In this document: positions 35,076 through 43,753 of the stretch, piece by piece
Layout of the letters: each line of letters opens with the position of its first letter
Position numbering within the stretch: position 1 is the first letter of the stretch
Source: Alphaproteobacteria bacterium
GTDB lineage: Bacteria > Myxococcota_A > UBA796 > CAJQPC01
DNA: 64,000 nt
Reading direction: 5' to 3'
Assembly: GCA_020632795.1 (NCBI GenBank)
Contig: JACKEV010000018.1
Location: forward strand, 186,001-250,000
Notes under the pieces: model-generated
Databases searched by the model: none
Seen by the model: only the letters and a program-made list of their open reading frames with translations
Told to the model about the DNA's origin: nothing
Made by a program: the position numbers and the translations under genes

Positions 35076-36590
35076 CGTTGGAGTGGTTGCGACTGGGGAG
35101 ATCTGATGAGTGTGGGAGAAAACCGGAAATTCGAATGTACCAGCAACCAGATTACACCTCAACTGAGCCGCAATCGCCCACGCCAGCAGCGGCGGAACCG
35201 CATTCCCAATCATCCCGAACGCAGCGTTCATCGCAGAGCAGAACTCAAATCCATCAGGGAACGACTGCAGGCGCGCAGCCTCCCGAACAGAGATGGTTCG
35301 GCCCTGCTCGCTGTCATAGTGGATGTGCGTATAGGAGTCGTGCGATAGATGGGCCATCAACGTTCGTGAGGGGAAATCACGCTCCAACTTCCGCCACTTG
35401 TTCGGGAATTTGTCTGGATCGTATGGAGGGACGATAGCTTTCCACAGTTTGGCCCACCCGGCAGATCCTTCCAGGAGTCGTTCACCCTTCGAACGTCGTT
35501 TCTCAAGGCGGCCTTGGAAGATCTTCTCGGCGATCTCCAACGCCTTCGGATAGTCTGCGCCCTCCTCCATCTGGGCGAATGTCTCGTAGTCACGCGGGAG
35601 AGCTCTGATGACATGAGCCGTCACCCCATTCTTGGTCTCGAAGCCCGTCCAACCGCGCATACGACGCTGATAGGCGTTTTTCGCGTCGCAGCGGTACGAT
35701 TGCATCACTGCGAGATTTCGGGCTCGCCGCTTCAGGCCTGCCTTGAAGGCCTCTCCCAGGAACGGCAGATCTGAGAGCGCGTCCTCGCAGCTGACAGCAG
35801 CGGCCAGCTCCTCTGAAGGTCGGGGCAGTGGACAAGCGTGATCAGGCCGCTCCTCCTTTGGCAGCCGGTCCCACAGCGCCGCCTTCCCCCGGGTCCCCCG
35901 ATATCCAACCGGCACATCGAAGTAGTGTGTCGGCTCAGGGAACGTCGGGACGACGCCGACAGACTTGTGAATCCCGATCAGGAACCATCGCTCGCGGGTC
36001 TGCGGCACCCCGTAGTTGGCGGCGTTGAGGAGCGTGTAGCGCACCTCATAGCCCAATTCGTCCAGACTCCTTGCGATCAACTCGCCAACATTTACGCCAC
36101 CGAAACGCAGGATGTCCGGCACGTTCTCCATGACGACGGCCACGGGCTGGGTCTCCTCCACCCAGGTAAGGTAGGTGGCGTACAGACCGCCCCGTGGGTC
36201 ATCCAGATGGGCCTTGGCGCTCTTTGCGATCTCCCTCAGCTTCGCGCGGCCGACCCGGGCATAGGCTTGACACGGCGGGCCGCCGACAATCACGTCGACT
36301 CGTGGGCGCCTTTTCCCGGTGATGTCCCTGAGGATCTCCTCGGGCGAGGAGGCCGTGATGTCCCGACCCTTGGCGTGCGCCGCCTCTCGGTCGCCGGGAT
36401 GAAAGTTCCGGGCGTGCGTTCGCGCGCGCACATCCTCCTTCTCAACGCCTGCGAGGATGTTGTAGCCGGCATCCCTGAAACCCAGGCTCATGCCCCCACA
36501 TCCGGAGAACAGGTCCACCACGTCGGGCTTCTCACCCTTCAGGAGGCGCCTGAGTTTGCGCTTGACGACGTGGTCGGGAACAGGAGTCAT
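35067..36590 (-). CDS. C5-cytosine DNA methyltransferase
   Basis: This 507-residue protein starts at the ATG at 36590 (MTPVPDHVVKRK). The conserved motifs occur in order: I DLFSGCGGMSLGF, IV GGPPCQAYA with the catalytic Cys, VI ENVP, VIII QTRERWFLIG, IX RLQSFPD and X GNAVPPLLAWAIA. The region between VIII and IX is long and includes the target-recognition domain. It should methylate cytosine to protect self DNA. The target sequence is unknown. It lies downstream of vsr on the same strand and converges on the ATPase operon. Confidence 0.92.
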   Translation of the reverse strand: MTPVPDHVVKRKLRRLLKGEKPDVVDLFSGCGGMSLGFRDAGYNILAGVEKEDVRARTHARNFHPGDREAAHAKGRDITASSPEEILRDITGKRRPRVDVIVGGPPCQAYARVGRAKLREIAKSAKAHLDDPRGGLYATYLTWVEETQPVAVVMENVPDILRFGGVNVGELIARSLDELGYEVRYTLLNAANYGVPQTRERWFLIGIHKSVGVVPTFPEPTHYFDVPVGYRGTRGKAALWDRLPKEERPDHACPLPRPSEELAAAVSCEDALSDLPFLGEAFKAGLKRRARNLAVMQSYRCDAKNAYQRRMRGWTGFETKNGVTAHVIRALPRDYETFAQMEEGADYPKALEIAEKIFQGRLEKRRSKGERLLEGSAGWAKLWKAIVPPYDPDKFPNKWRKLERDFPSRTLMAHLSHDSYTHIHYDSEQGRTISVREAARLQSFPDGFEFCSAMNAAFGMIGNAVPPLLAWAIAAQLRCNLVAGTFEFPVFSHTHQISPVATTPTSC

Positions 36591-36672
36591 AGGCAGATGA
36601 ACAACGCTGTATACAGGGTTCAATAGCAGGCGTCTACACATCCTGTAGCAGCCGGACAGCCCGGAGCCTCGG

Positions 36673-37227
36673 CTACCCCTTCGGCCGCCGCCACTTCGCC
36701 GTCACCCTCGGCCCCATCTCCTCCCGACCCTGACTCGCATCCCGCAGCGTCTCAAGGATCCGCCTCTCGATCCGGCTCCCCGGGTCCACCACGTCCACCC
36801 GCACGACCCGATACGCCGGCTCAGGCGCCCAGTCCTCCCCCTCCACTGCGAGCCTCACCCGCGCCACGCAGGCCTCCAACTCCTCGAACACCGCGTGCTC
36901 CCACAGCCGTACGACCCGCCACCCGGCCTCCTCCAGCGCAAGTGTCTGCCTGCGATCCCGGTCGACGTTCGCCTTGAGCTTCTCGGCCCAGAACGCCTCT
37001 CGGGTCCCGGGCCGGACGTAGTGCAGGGGGCACCCGTGCCAGAAGCATCCATCGATGAACACGGCAACCTTCCGGCCCGGGAAGACCACATCCGGCCGAC
37101 CGGCCGGGGTCCGGTGGTGGAGCCGGTATCGCAGCCCCGCTGACCACAAGGCCCTCCGCAGCCGCAGCTCGGGTTGGGTGTTCTTCCCACGGATGCGGGA
37201 CATCTGCTCAGAGCGCGTGAGAGGCAT
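36673..37227 (-). CDS. vsr: Very short patch repair endonuclease (Vsr)
   Basis: This 184-residue protein opens with MSRIRGKNTQPELRLRRAL, as in Vsr, and has the catalytic and zinc motif FIDGCFWHGCPLH with Asp and His/Cys residues, then REAFWAEKLKANVDRD. Vsr nicks T:G mismatches arising from deamination of 5-methylcytosine. It is about 30 residues longer than the E. coli protein because of the tail. Placed 82 bp before the C5 methyltransferase, it repairs that enzyme's mutagenic sites, or it serves as the restriction nuclease of the island (inference). Confidence 0.9.
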   Translation of the reverse strand: MPLTRSEQMSRIRGKNTQPELRLRRALWSAGLRYRLHHRTPAGRPDVVFPGRKVAVFIDGCFWHGCPLHYVRPGTREAFWAEKLKANVDRDRRQTLALEEAGWRVVRLWEHAVFEELEACVARVRLAVEGEDWAPEPAYRVVRVDVVDPGSRIERRILETLRDASQGREEMGPRVTAKWRRPKG

Positions 37228-37483
37228 GCCGGAATGTAGTGTGCAGCACCGTGATCTCCAAGTATCGCCCCGGTGGACTCCTCAGCCGCTCCAAGCCTCG
37301 AAGCTTCCAGGCAGGCAGGACAGGGAGCCGGCACACCGGCGCGAGGCCAGGACCCCTCCCTGGCGGGAAAGGACTGTCGGAGGCCGATGGCAGGACCAGA
37401 GAGGACATCTCCGGATCGGGCCGGCCCAGGATCCCCACAGCCTGCGCCTCGTCACCCCTCTTCTTGGCCCGTCAGCGACCCAC
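37228..37483. other. Intergenic region at the right edge of the island
   Basis: 256 bp between vsr and the amidohydrolase gene. I see no gene, hairpin or direct repeat that would mark the island boundary. GC content rises back to the window average. Confidence 0.3.
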
Positions 37484-38860
37484 CTACAACCCGCCCCGCC
37501 CCTCCCAATGGTCCGCGCAGCTCGTCGCGGGCCGCGCGGGCGCCAGCCCCCGGGACTGGTACCCCCACGCCACCTCCGCCAGCAGCGCGTCCAGGTCGCC
37601 CTGGTCGTACCACTGCCCGCGCGCCATCACGCCGACGCGGTCCTGCAGGGCGGCGGTGTCCAGCCGGGGGTCCGCGTTCACCAGCAGCAGGTCCGCGCGT
37701 TGCCCCACGGCGATCTGGCCGAACACCTCCTCCTGCCCGAGGGCGCGGGCGGCCTGCAGCGTCGCCGCGTCCAGGGCCTCGGCCGGGGTGAGGCCGCTTT
37801 CGACCAGGAGGTCCAGCTCATCGTGCACGGCGTACCCGTGGAAGACCCAGGGGTTGCCCGCGTCGGTCCCCACCGCCAGCGGGGCGTCGGCCCCGCGCAG
37901 CGCCGCCACGACGTCCTGCCCGAACTGGAGGACGTCCGTCATCGCGACAGGGACGCTCGGGGAGAGGTTCTCGGCCGACTGGAACCAGCTCGCGCGGGTC
38001 ACGGGGGACATGTAGGCCAGCCGGGGGTCGTTGCTGTCCCAGGTGTCGGCGGTCGCGTAGCTCTGCATGACCACGAGGGTGGGCACGCTCCAGGCGCCGG
38101 TGGCGGCGGTGGCCTCGGCGACGCCGGCGATCCGCTCCTCGGTCATGGCCTCCAGCGCGGCGGTGCGATGCGGGTCGTCCATCAGGGGGAACGGCTCCAT
38201 CCCGGCGGCGGCAGCGAGCACGTCATCCAGGTGCTCGACCGTGCGCTGACCGCCCTGGATGGCCTCCAGGTAGCCGACCTCGTCCGGGATGTGGCCGACC
38301 ACCGGCACGCCCGCCTGAGCCCCGGCGTCGATGAGGGCCTGCCAGGCCTCGGCCGGCACGCCGTCGTAGACCTTGAGCGCGGCGAAGGTCATCTGCACCT
38401 GGAGGTCGGCGACCAACGCGGCCTCCTCGGCGTCGCGGACCACCTCCCTGCTGGTCAGGAAGCCCTCCGGCCCGTCGATGATGGGGCCGCTCGTGATGAG
38501 GGTCGGCCCCGCCCGACGCCCCGCGACGAGGTCGTCGCGTATCGAGAGGTGCCAGGTGTCCCCGGAGAGGTTCCGGATCGTCGTGACGCCGTTGGCCAGG
38601 TACACGGACAGGTCGCCCTCGGACCACACGTGCACGTGCAGGTCGACCAGGCCGGGGGTGAGGAAGCGATCGGCGCCGTCGATCTCCTCCACCTCGCCGT
38701 CGAGCTCGGCGCCGGGCTCCAGGAGCGCCGCGATGTGGTCCCCGGCGACGACCACGTCTCGCACGTCGCCTTGGGGGAGCACGGTCGCCCCTCGGATGAC
38801 GACCCCCGGCTCGGAGAGCGTGAAGTCGGGCGCGCAGGCGGCGAGCAGGGCGAGGAGCAT
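37484..38860 (-). CDS. Amidohydrolase-family lipoprotein
   Basis: The start at 38860 (MLLALLAACAPD) follows GGGAGG and gives a lipobox Cys at residue 9, a very short lipoprotein signal. The 458-residue protein has the amidohydrolase layout: metal motif LVDLHVHVW, the carbamylatable lysine region FAALKVYDGV, VGHIPDE, HLDDVL and the late AVGTDAG with the catalytic Asp. It resembles imidazolonepropionase- or prolidase-type enzymes anchored outside the cytoplasm; the substrate is unknown. It lies last in a minus-strand run with HNH, cupin and GNAT genes. Confidence 0.8.
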   Translation of the reverse strand: MLLALLAACAPDFTLSEPGVVIRGATVLPQGDVRDVVVAGDHIAALLEPGAELDGEVEEIDGADRFLTPGLVDLHVHVWSEGDLSVYLANGVTTIRNLSGDTWHLSIRDDLVAGRRAGPTLITSGPIIDGPEGFLTSREVVRDAEEAALVADLQVQMTFAALKVYDGVPAEAWQALIDAGAQAGVPVVGHIPDEVGYLEAIQGGQRTVEHLDDVLAAAAGMEPFPLMDDPHRTAALEAMTEERIAGVAEATAATGAWSVPTLVVMQSYATADTWDSNDPRLAYMSPVTRASWFQSAENLSPSVPVAMTDVLQFGQDVVAALRGADAPLAVGTDAGNPWVFHGYAVHDELDLLVESGLTPAEALDAATLQAARALGQEEVFGQIAVGQRADLLLVNADPRLDTAALQDRVGVMARGQWYDQGDLDALLAEVAWGYQSRGLAPARPATSCADHWEGRGGL

Positions 38861-38880
38861 GGCGGCCTCCCGGAGAGGGC

Positions 38881-39936
38881 TCAGCGGAGCAGCGGCCTCA
38901 GCGCGCGCGGATCGACGCGTTCGAAGGTCCTTCCCTCCAACCATAGCCGGCTTCCCTCGGGCAGTCCGAGGTACAGCCCGCGCGCGGCCCCCAGGGTGCG
39001 GTCGTGGGGCGCCTCCCAGCGGTGGGCCGCGGCGAGCTGCGCCAGCGCGTCGGGATCCCGGGCCCGCCAGCGCGCGACGTGCGGCGCGGCGGCCAGGTGG
39101 TCCCGCTTGTGGTTGTTGCAGTCGGCGTGGGCCACCACGAGGTTCTCCAGGCCGTTGTCCGGGTGCCGGGACCAGGGGATGAAGTGGTCGACCACCGCGG
39201 CCTTTGCGGTCAGGCGGTCCTCACAGAAGAAGCAGCGGCCCGCCTGCAGGTCGAGCAGCGGCGCGCGCACCGGCTCCAGGTCCGCCCGGCTCGCCCCGAA
39301 CAGGAACTGGCGCAGGCGGTCCTGCTCCAGGGCGTTGACCCGGGCGACGTGCCGGGCCCAGGCCTCCTCCACGAAGGGGCGCAGCAGGCCGTGCAGGCGG
39401 GCGAAGGTGGTGGCGACGTCGGGCCGCAGGTGGAGACGGTTGTCGAAGTCGCGGCGGCGGATCTGCCCGGCGGTGGGCAGGTGGTCGAGGTCCCAGGCGA
39501 TGTCGTAGAGCCAGCCGGTGTCCTCGCCGTTGATCCGCTGGAGCCGGGGCAGAGGCTGGGTGACCAGCCGCAGCTCGACCGCGTCGACAGTGGCCGCGTA
39601 GCGCTTCGGCATCGCCGCTGCGACCCGGCCCACCCCCGCCCCGGCAGAGACCTCGGCGGTGGCCGCGTCGCGCAGGGCCGCGACCGCCTTGGGGATGGCG
39701 GCGTCCCGGTTGCGGGTCTGGGCCAGCCGGCCGCCATCCCACGCGCGCACCTGCGGCCAGTACAGGGCGACGACCTTCTCCGCGAGCTGGCGCGTCGTCA
39801 GCACCTGCGGCGGCCAGCCCCGGGCGCTGGTCATCTCGACGCAGAGGTCCATGATGCCGATGAGCACGGCGTACTTGTAGGTGGACTGGAAGGAGCCGTG
39901 CTGGAGGAGCTGGAGCATCCGCTCGACGACGACCAT
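38881..39936 (-). CDS. HNH endonuclease-domain protein
   Basis: The start is taken at 39936 (MVVVERMLQLLQ). The 351-residue protein has a helical N-terminal domain (about 1-215) and an HNH nuclease domain (about 225-290) with CFFCEDRLTAKAAVVDH, then WSRHPDNGLENLV and DCNNHKRDH. The CxxC and Cys pairs form the zinc ribbon, and His-Asn-His is the active site. Such chromosomal HNH proteins with this helical N-terminus are widespread, often near defence or repair genes, but the role is unknown. The gap to the upstream cupin gene is 11 bp. Confidence 0.75.
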   Translation of the reverse strand: MVVVERMLQLLQHGSFQSTYKYAVLIGIMDLCVEMTSARGWPPQVLTTRQLAEKVVALYWPQVRAWDGGRLAQTRNRDAAIPKAVAALRDAATAEVSAGAGVGRVAAAMPKRYAATVDAVELRLVTQPLPRLQRINGEDTGWLYDIAWDLDHLPTAGQIRRRDFDNRLHLRPDVATTFARLHGLLRPFVEEAWARHVARVNALEQDRLRQFLFGASRADLEPVRAPLLDLQAGRCFFCEDRLTAKAAVVDHFIPWSRHPDNGLENLVVAHADCNNHKRDHLAAAPHVARWRARDPDALAQLAAAHRWEAPHDRTLGAARGLYLGLPEGSRLWLEGRTFERVDPRALRPLLR

Positions 39937-39947
39937 GTTCCGCTCGC

Positions 39948-40427
39948 TCAGTAGGGGGTGCCGTCCTTGTGCGTGAACACCCAGCCGCCCTCCGGCGTGG
40001 TGTGGGCCGCGATGTCGTCCTCCGGGTAGACCACGGACTCGCCCAGGGAGCGGTCGCCGATCTCCAGGTAGACCACCGGCGCGTCGGTGCGGTTGACGAG
40101 CTGGTGCGCGCCCCCGCCCGCCGGGAAGCCGGCGCACAGGCCGGGCGCGAGCTGGACGTCGCCCTGCTCGGTGCGCAGGGTGGGGTGGCCCTCCAGGATG
40201 TAGATCAGCTCGTCCTGCACGGCGTGGCGGTGGAGCAGGGCGGACGCCGCGCCCGGGGCCAGGGTGGTGTGGTTCACCCCGAAGTTGCGCAGGCCGAAGT
40301 GGTCGCCCAGCTTGCGCTTCTCGCGCCCGGCCACGCGGGCCTTGAGCGGCGGCGGGTAGTTCGTGCCCGTGTGGGCGGGGACCGCGGTGGCCTCGACGGC
40401 CAGGGGCGGGGTCTTCTCGTCAGACAT
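39948..40427 (-). CDS. Cupin-domain protein
   Basis: This 159-residue protein starts at 40427 (MSDEKTPPLAVEA) within the 3' end of the GNAT gene (8-bp overlap). It has a single cupin barrel: LLHRHAVQDELIYILEG (first motif with His, His and Glu) and GAHQLVNRTDAPVVYLEIG (second motif His). It likely binds a metal and a small sugar or acid substrate and resembles proteins annotated as phosphomannose isomerase-like cupins. The exact reaction cannot be told. Confidence 0.8.
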   Translation of the reverse strand: MSDEKTPPLAVEATAVPAHTGTNYPPPLKARVAGREKRKLGDHFGLRNFGVNHTTLAPGAASALLHRHAVQDELIYILEGHPTLRTEQGDVQLAPGLCAGFPAGGGAHQLVNRTDAPVVYLEIGDRSLGESVVYPEDDIAAHTTPEGGWVFTHKDGTPY

Positions 40428-41180
40428 GGGGCACCTCGCGGAGGATGAAGCCGTCCACCAGCGGTCCGACCCCATAGCCCAGCCGAAGGGCGAGGCGCTT
40501 GCTGATGGGGTTGGCGGCGGTCCAGGCCGGGTGCAGGCCCTGGGCCAGGCACCATCGGGCCAGCGCTGCGGCGACCCCGCCGGCCAGCCCGCGCCCCCGG
40601 TGGTCGACGTGGGTGGAGACGGCGATCTCCACCCCCCCGGCGGAGCGGGCGTAGGGGGTGCAGGCCGCCACCAGCCGGTCGCCGTGGAGCACCCCGAACG
40701 CGGGCGCGCTCGACAGCATCGCCTCGGTGGAGGGATGGCTCTGCAGGCCGTGGGGCGCGAGCGCCGGGCCGAGCTGCGCGGCCAGCGGGGCGTCCAGCGC
40801 CCGAAGCGCGTAGCCGGCCGGCAGGGACTCTACGAAGGTGGAGAGCCGGTCGGTGGTCAGGGGGGCGCTGGAGAAGGTCCGCATCGGCCGCTCCAACAGC
40901 CGCGCGCCGAAGCGGTCGTGGAGCGCGTCCAGCCAGCCGGGGTCGTGGGGCGGCACCAGCTCCACGCCCGGGCCCAGGTCCGCGTCGGGCAGCAGGTGGT
41001 CCAGGGCCGCGCGCGAGGCGGCGCCGCCGAGGATGTGGTAGCAGCCCAGCGACACCCGCGCGGCGGTCGCGCCGTACCCGCGCACGGTCCCCAGGCGGCC
41101 CTCCAGGGCGGCGTCGATCACCACGCGGAGGCCGACGTGGGCGTCGAACAGGCGGCGGACGGCGGGGGGGACGGGGGGCA
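40420..41180 (-). CDS. GNAT-family N-acetyltransferase
   Basis: The start at 41180 (MPPVPPAVRRLF) gives 252 residues; an in-frame start at 41211 is less likely. The C-terminal GNAT domain has the acetyl-CoA loop VDHRGRGLAGGVAAAL (motif A, R-x-x-G-x-G/A) followed by NPISKRLALRLGY, as in FR47/GCN5-type proteins. The N-terminal half is poorly conserved and may bind the acceptor. The substrate is unknown. It starts the short minus-strand operon with the cupin gene. Confidence 0.75.
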
Positions 41181-41236
41181 TGGTGTGGCGATCCCGAGAG
41201 GGGCTCAACATATCCCAGGCGGCCCCGCGCGGGGGC

Positions 41237-42049
41237 TCAGGCCAGGCCCTCGGCCCCCTCGACGCGCGCCTGGAGGTCCCGCACGAAGCGCGCGGCGGGG
41301 CCGCCGTCCACGAGGTCGTGGTTGAAGGCGACGGTGAGGCTCAGGACGGAGCGGACGCGGATCTCCCCGTCGACGACCCGAGGCTTCTCCAGGACCGAGC
41401 CCAGGGCGAAGGCGGTCGCCTTGGGGCCCCCGATGTAGGGCACGACGAAGCCGCCAGCCGTGGCGAACCGGGACACCGAGGTCACGAAGGTGGTGCCGGA
41501 GCGGCGCTTGACCGTGCGCGGAGCCTGCATCACCTGGCGCAGGGCGGCGTTCCGCGCGGCCTTGGGCACCCACAGCAGCGCGCGCATCATCGCGCGGCCC
41601 CAGCGGTCCTCGCCCCCGGCGACCCCGGAGTTCGCCTGCTGGCTGCGCGCGGCCTCGATCTCGCCGTAGATCTCCGCAGCGGTCTTGTCCTGGGCCCGGC
41701 GGATGACGATTTGGTGAGGGAAGGGGCCGGACTTCGTCTTCAGCTCGATGGGCACGCTGACGTCGACGTCCTCGAACGTGAAGATGCGGGCGCCGCTGCG
41801 CAGGGCGTTGAGCGAGGGGTGGGCTGCCAGGGTGGCGGCGATGGCCTGCACGACGAAGGCGAACAGGGTCACCCGCGCGCCGGCCTCCTGCTGGGCGCGG
41901 ATCGCGGCCAGGGTGTCGGTGACGTCCAGCTCCAGCAGGGCGAACATCTGGTGCCCCGGCGGGATGGCGTCGAAGGCCTCCATCGTGAGGCGGCGGAGGA
42001 AGGGCGGCTTGGCGGCGGTGTAGACGCCGATGGGGTCGGGCTGGCTCAT
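41237..42049 (-). CDS. 2-oxoacid dehydrogenase E2-type acyltransferase catalytic domain
   Basis: This 270-residue protein is a stand-alone E2 catalytic domain without lipoyl or peripheral-subunit domains. The active-site motif is FNHDLVDGGPAARF (H-x-x-x-D-G). SVPIELKTKSGPF and SVSRFATAGGFVVP match the chloramphenicol-acetyltransferase fold. A role in a 2-oxoacid dehydrogenase complex is doubtful because no E1, E3 or lipoyl domain is near. It more likely acetylates a small molecule or acts in a lineage-specific path. Confidence 0.75.
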   Translation of the reverse strand: MSQPDPIGVYTAAKPPFLRRLTMEAFDAIPPGHQMFALLELDVTDTLAAIRAQQEAGARVTLFAFVVQAIAATLAAHPSLNALRSGARIFTFEDVDVSVPIELKTKSGPFPHQIVIRRAQDKTAAEIYGEIEAARSQQANSGVAGGEDRWGRAMMRALLWVPKAARNAALRQVMQAPRTVKRRSGTTFVTSVSRFATAGGFVVPYIGGPKATAFALGSVLEKPRVVDGEIRVRSVLSLTVAFNHDLVDGGPAARFVRDLQARVEGAEGLA

Positions 42050-42160
42050 GGGACGGGAGACAGCAAGGGTCGTGCCACGGGCGGACGGCGTCGGCGGGGC
42101 GGCCGATGGTGTCGCTTGCCCCTGGGGGGTGTGGGAGGAGGCACAGGCGGGGGGCGCGGG

Positions 42161-43735
42161 TCAGGCTCGCACGACGACGGCGTGCCTCCCGGAGTCCAGA
42201 GCGATGTCCTCGATACTGAGCCGCTCCTCGATCTCCGGCGCTGCGCTTCGTACGTCGAAGATCACCAGCCACCCACGGGTCAGCCCGAGCCGAGAGAGGT
42301 AGCCGTCGAGCTGCTTCAGCCCTGAATCGGTCGGATCCCGCTTCTTGTCTCGATCGCGCCAGACCTTGATCTCCACGGCCTCGGCCTGCCAATGGCGCAC
42401 CCCGTCCACGGTGTGGGGCCATCGCAGCAGCAGGTCGATGCGCCCCCTGCCCACGCCGACCTCGCGCTCGATGCTCCCGCCGCCGTTGACGACCCGATGC
42501 AGCCAGGCCATCAGCACGAGCTGTGGCGCGGCTTCGGGGTAGGGCATGCCGCGGAGCAGCGCCTCGCTGTGCTGACTCCAGAACTCCAGGAAGCGCTCCA
42601 GCAATCGCCGCATGTCCAGCAGGCCATCGGGGCCGAGATGGTCCCGCGCCTCCTCCACGACGTTCGCCTCGGCCGGGCTGGCGAGCACCCGCAGGATGAC
42701 CTCTCGGTAGATCGGGTTCGCGATGCGCACCGGGGGCCTGGGTTCGACCAGCCCCAGGTCGACCACGTACTGGAAGTCATCGTCGAAGCTGGGGCTGTCG
42801 ATCAGCTCCCCGGCGATGACAGGCTCCAGCACCCGTCGGACCCGGTCCTCCCGGAGCCGGGCGAGCAGGCTGTCGAGGTGCGTGGCGCGCGCCAGGATCA
42901 GTCTCTCCTTGGCCGTGGCCATGTGCTCGGCGGTGACGGGCACGTCGGCCGGGACCGCCATGACCTCCACCACCTCCCGGGCGAGGGCGTTCACCAGCCA
43001 GGGCTGGCCCCGGGTGAGCTGCCAGGCGAGGGCGAGGGCCTCCTCCGTGAACACCTGGCCGGTCTCTGCGGTGTGCTGGGCATAGAGGGCGCGCAGGTCG
43101 GCCTCGGAGAAGTTGTCGAGCCGGAGGGAGGCCTCCTTGATGTTGAACGGAGAGGCGGAGCCGACCCGGACCGGACCGCCGCCGCTCGCGGTCTTGTAGT
43201 CCCGCACGTCGCGCATGCCGCAGAGGATGACGGTGTGTGGGAACGGGGAGGGCCGATGCACGTAGCCGTCCCGAAGCTGGCTCAGCACCGAGCTGAGGGC
43301 GTCGCCGGGGAGGGCGTCGATCTCGTCCAGGACGAGGACCACAGGGAGGGCGCAGGCGTCCGCCCAGGCGGCGAGCGCCTCTCGGAGCTGGCTCCCGACG
43401 CCGCGCTTCGGGACCTCAGGGGGACGGAGCGGGGGGGGCAGGCCCTCGTTCGCGGCGCCGATCACCGCGGTCCAGATGGCCTGCTCCGCCAGCCCCACGT
43501 CCTGGAACACACGGGCGCGCTCACAGGACACATACAACCCCGCGTATCGCCCCTCGGCCGTGAGTCGCTTTGCCAGAGCCTTCATCGCCGTCGTCTTGCC
43601 GGTCTGGCGCGGCGCGTGCACGACGAAGAACGCGCCCTTGTCCACCAGCCGGTCCAGCTCGGGCAGCCGGCCCTCTGGCGGCAGCATGTAGTGCCGGTCG
43701 GGGAGGCAGGGGCCGGCGATGTTGAAGTACTTCAT
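42161..43735 (-). CDS. AAA ATPase fused to a PD-(D/E)XK nuclease-like domain
   Basis: This 524-residue protein has an N-terminal AAA-like ATPase (about 30-300) with Walker A APRQTGKTT and Walker B VVLVLDEIDAL, a winged-helix-like middle part, and a C-terminal domain (about 420-510) reading GRIDLLLRW, then AEAVEIKVWR. This is the D-x(n)-E-x-K pattern of PD-(D/E)XK nucleases, followed by LKQLDGYLSRLG. AAA-plus-nuclease proteins of this kind are common in mobile or defence contexts. No partner methyltransferase or toxin is adjacent. Confidence 0.75.
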   Translation of the reverse strand: MKYFNIAGPCLPDRHYMLPPEGRLPELDRLVDKGAFFVVHAPRQTGKTTAMKALAKRLTAEGRYAGLYVSCERARVFQDVGLAEQAIWTAVIGAANEGLPPPLRPPEVPKRGVGSQLREALAAWADACALPVVLVLDEIDALPGDALSSVLSQLRDGYVHRPSPFPHTVILCGMRDVRDYKTASGGGPVRVGSASPFNIKEASLRLDNFSEADLRALYAQHTAETGQVFTEEALALAWQLTRGQPWLVNALAREVVEVMAVPADVPVTAEHMATAKERLILARATHLDSLLARLREDRVRRVLEPVIAGELIDSPSFDDDFQYVVDLGLVEPRPPVRIANPIYREVILRVLASPAEANVVEEARDHLGPDGLLDMRRLLERFLEFWSQHSEALLRGMPYPEAAPQLVLMAWLHRVVNGGGSIEREVGVGRGRIDLLLRWPHTVDGVRHWQAEAVEIKVWRDRDKKRDPTDSGLKQLDGYLSRLGLTRGWLVIFDVRSAAPEIEERLSIEDIALDSGRHAVVVRA

Positions 43736-43753
43736 CGGTGGTGGATCCCGGGC

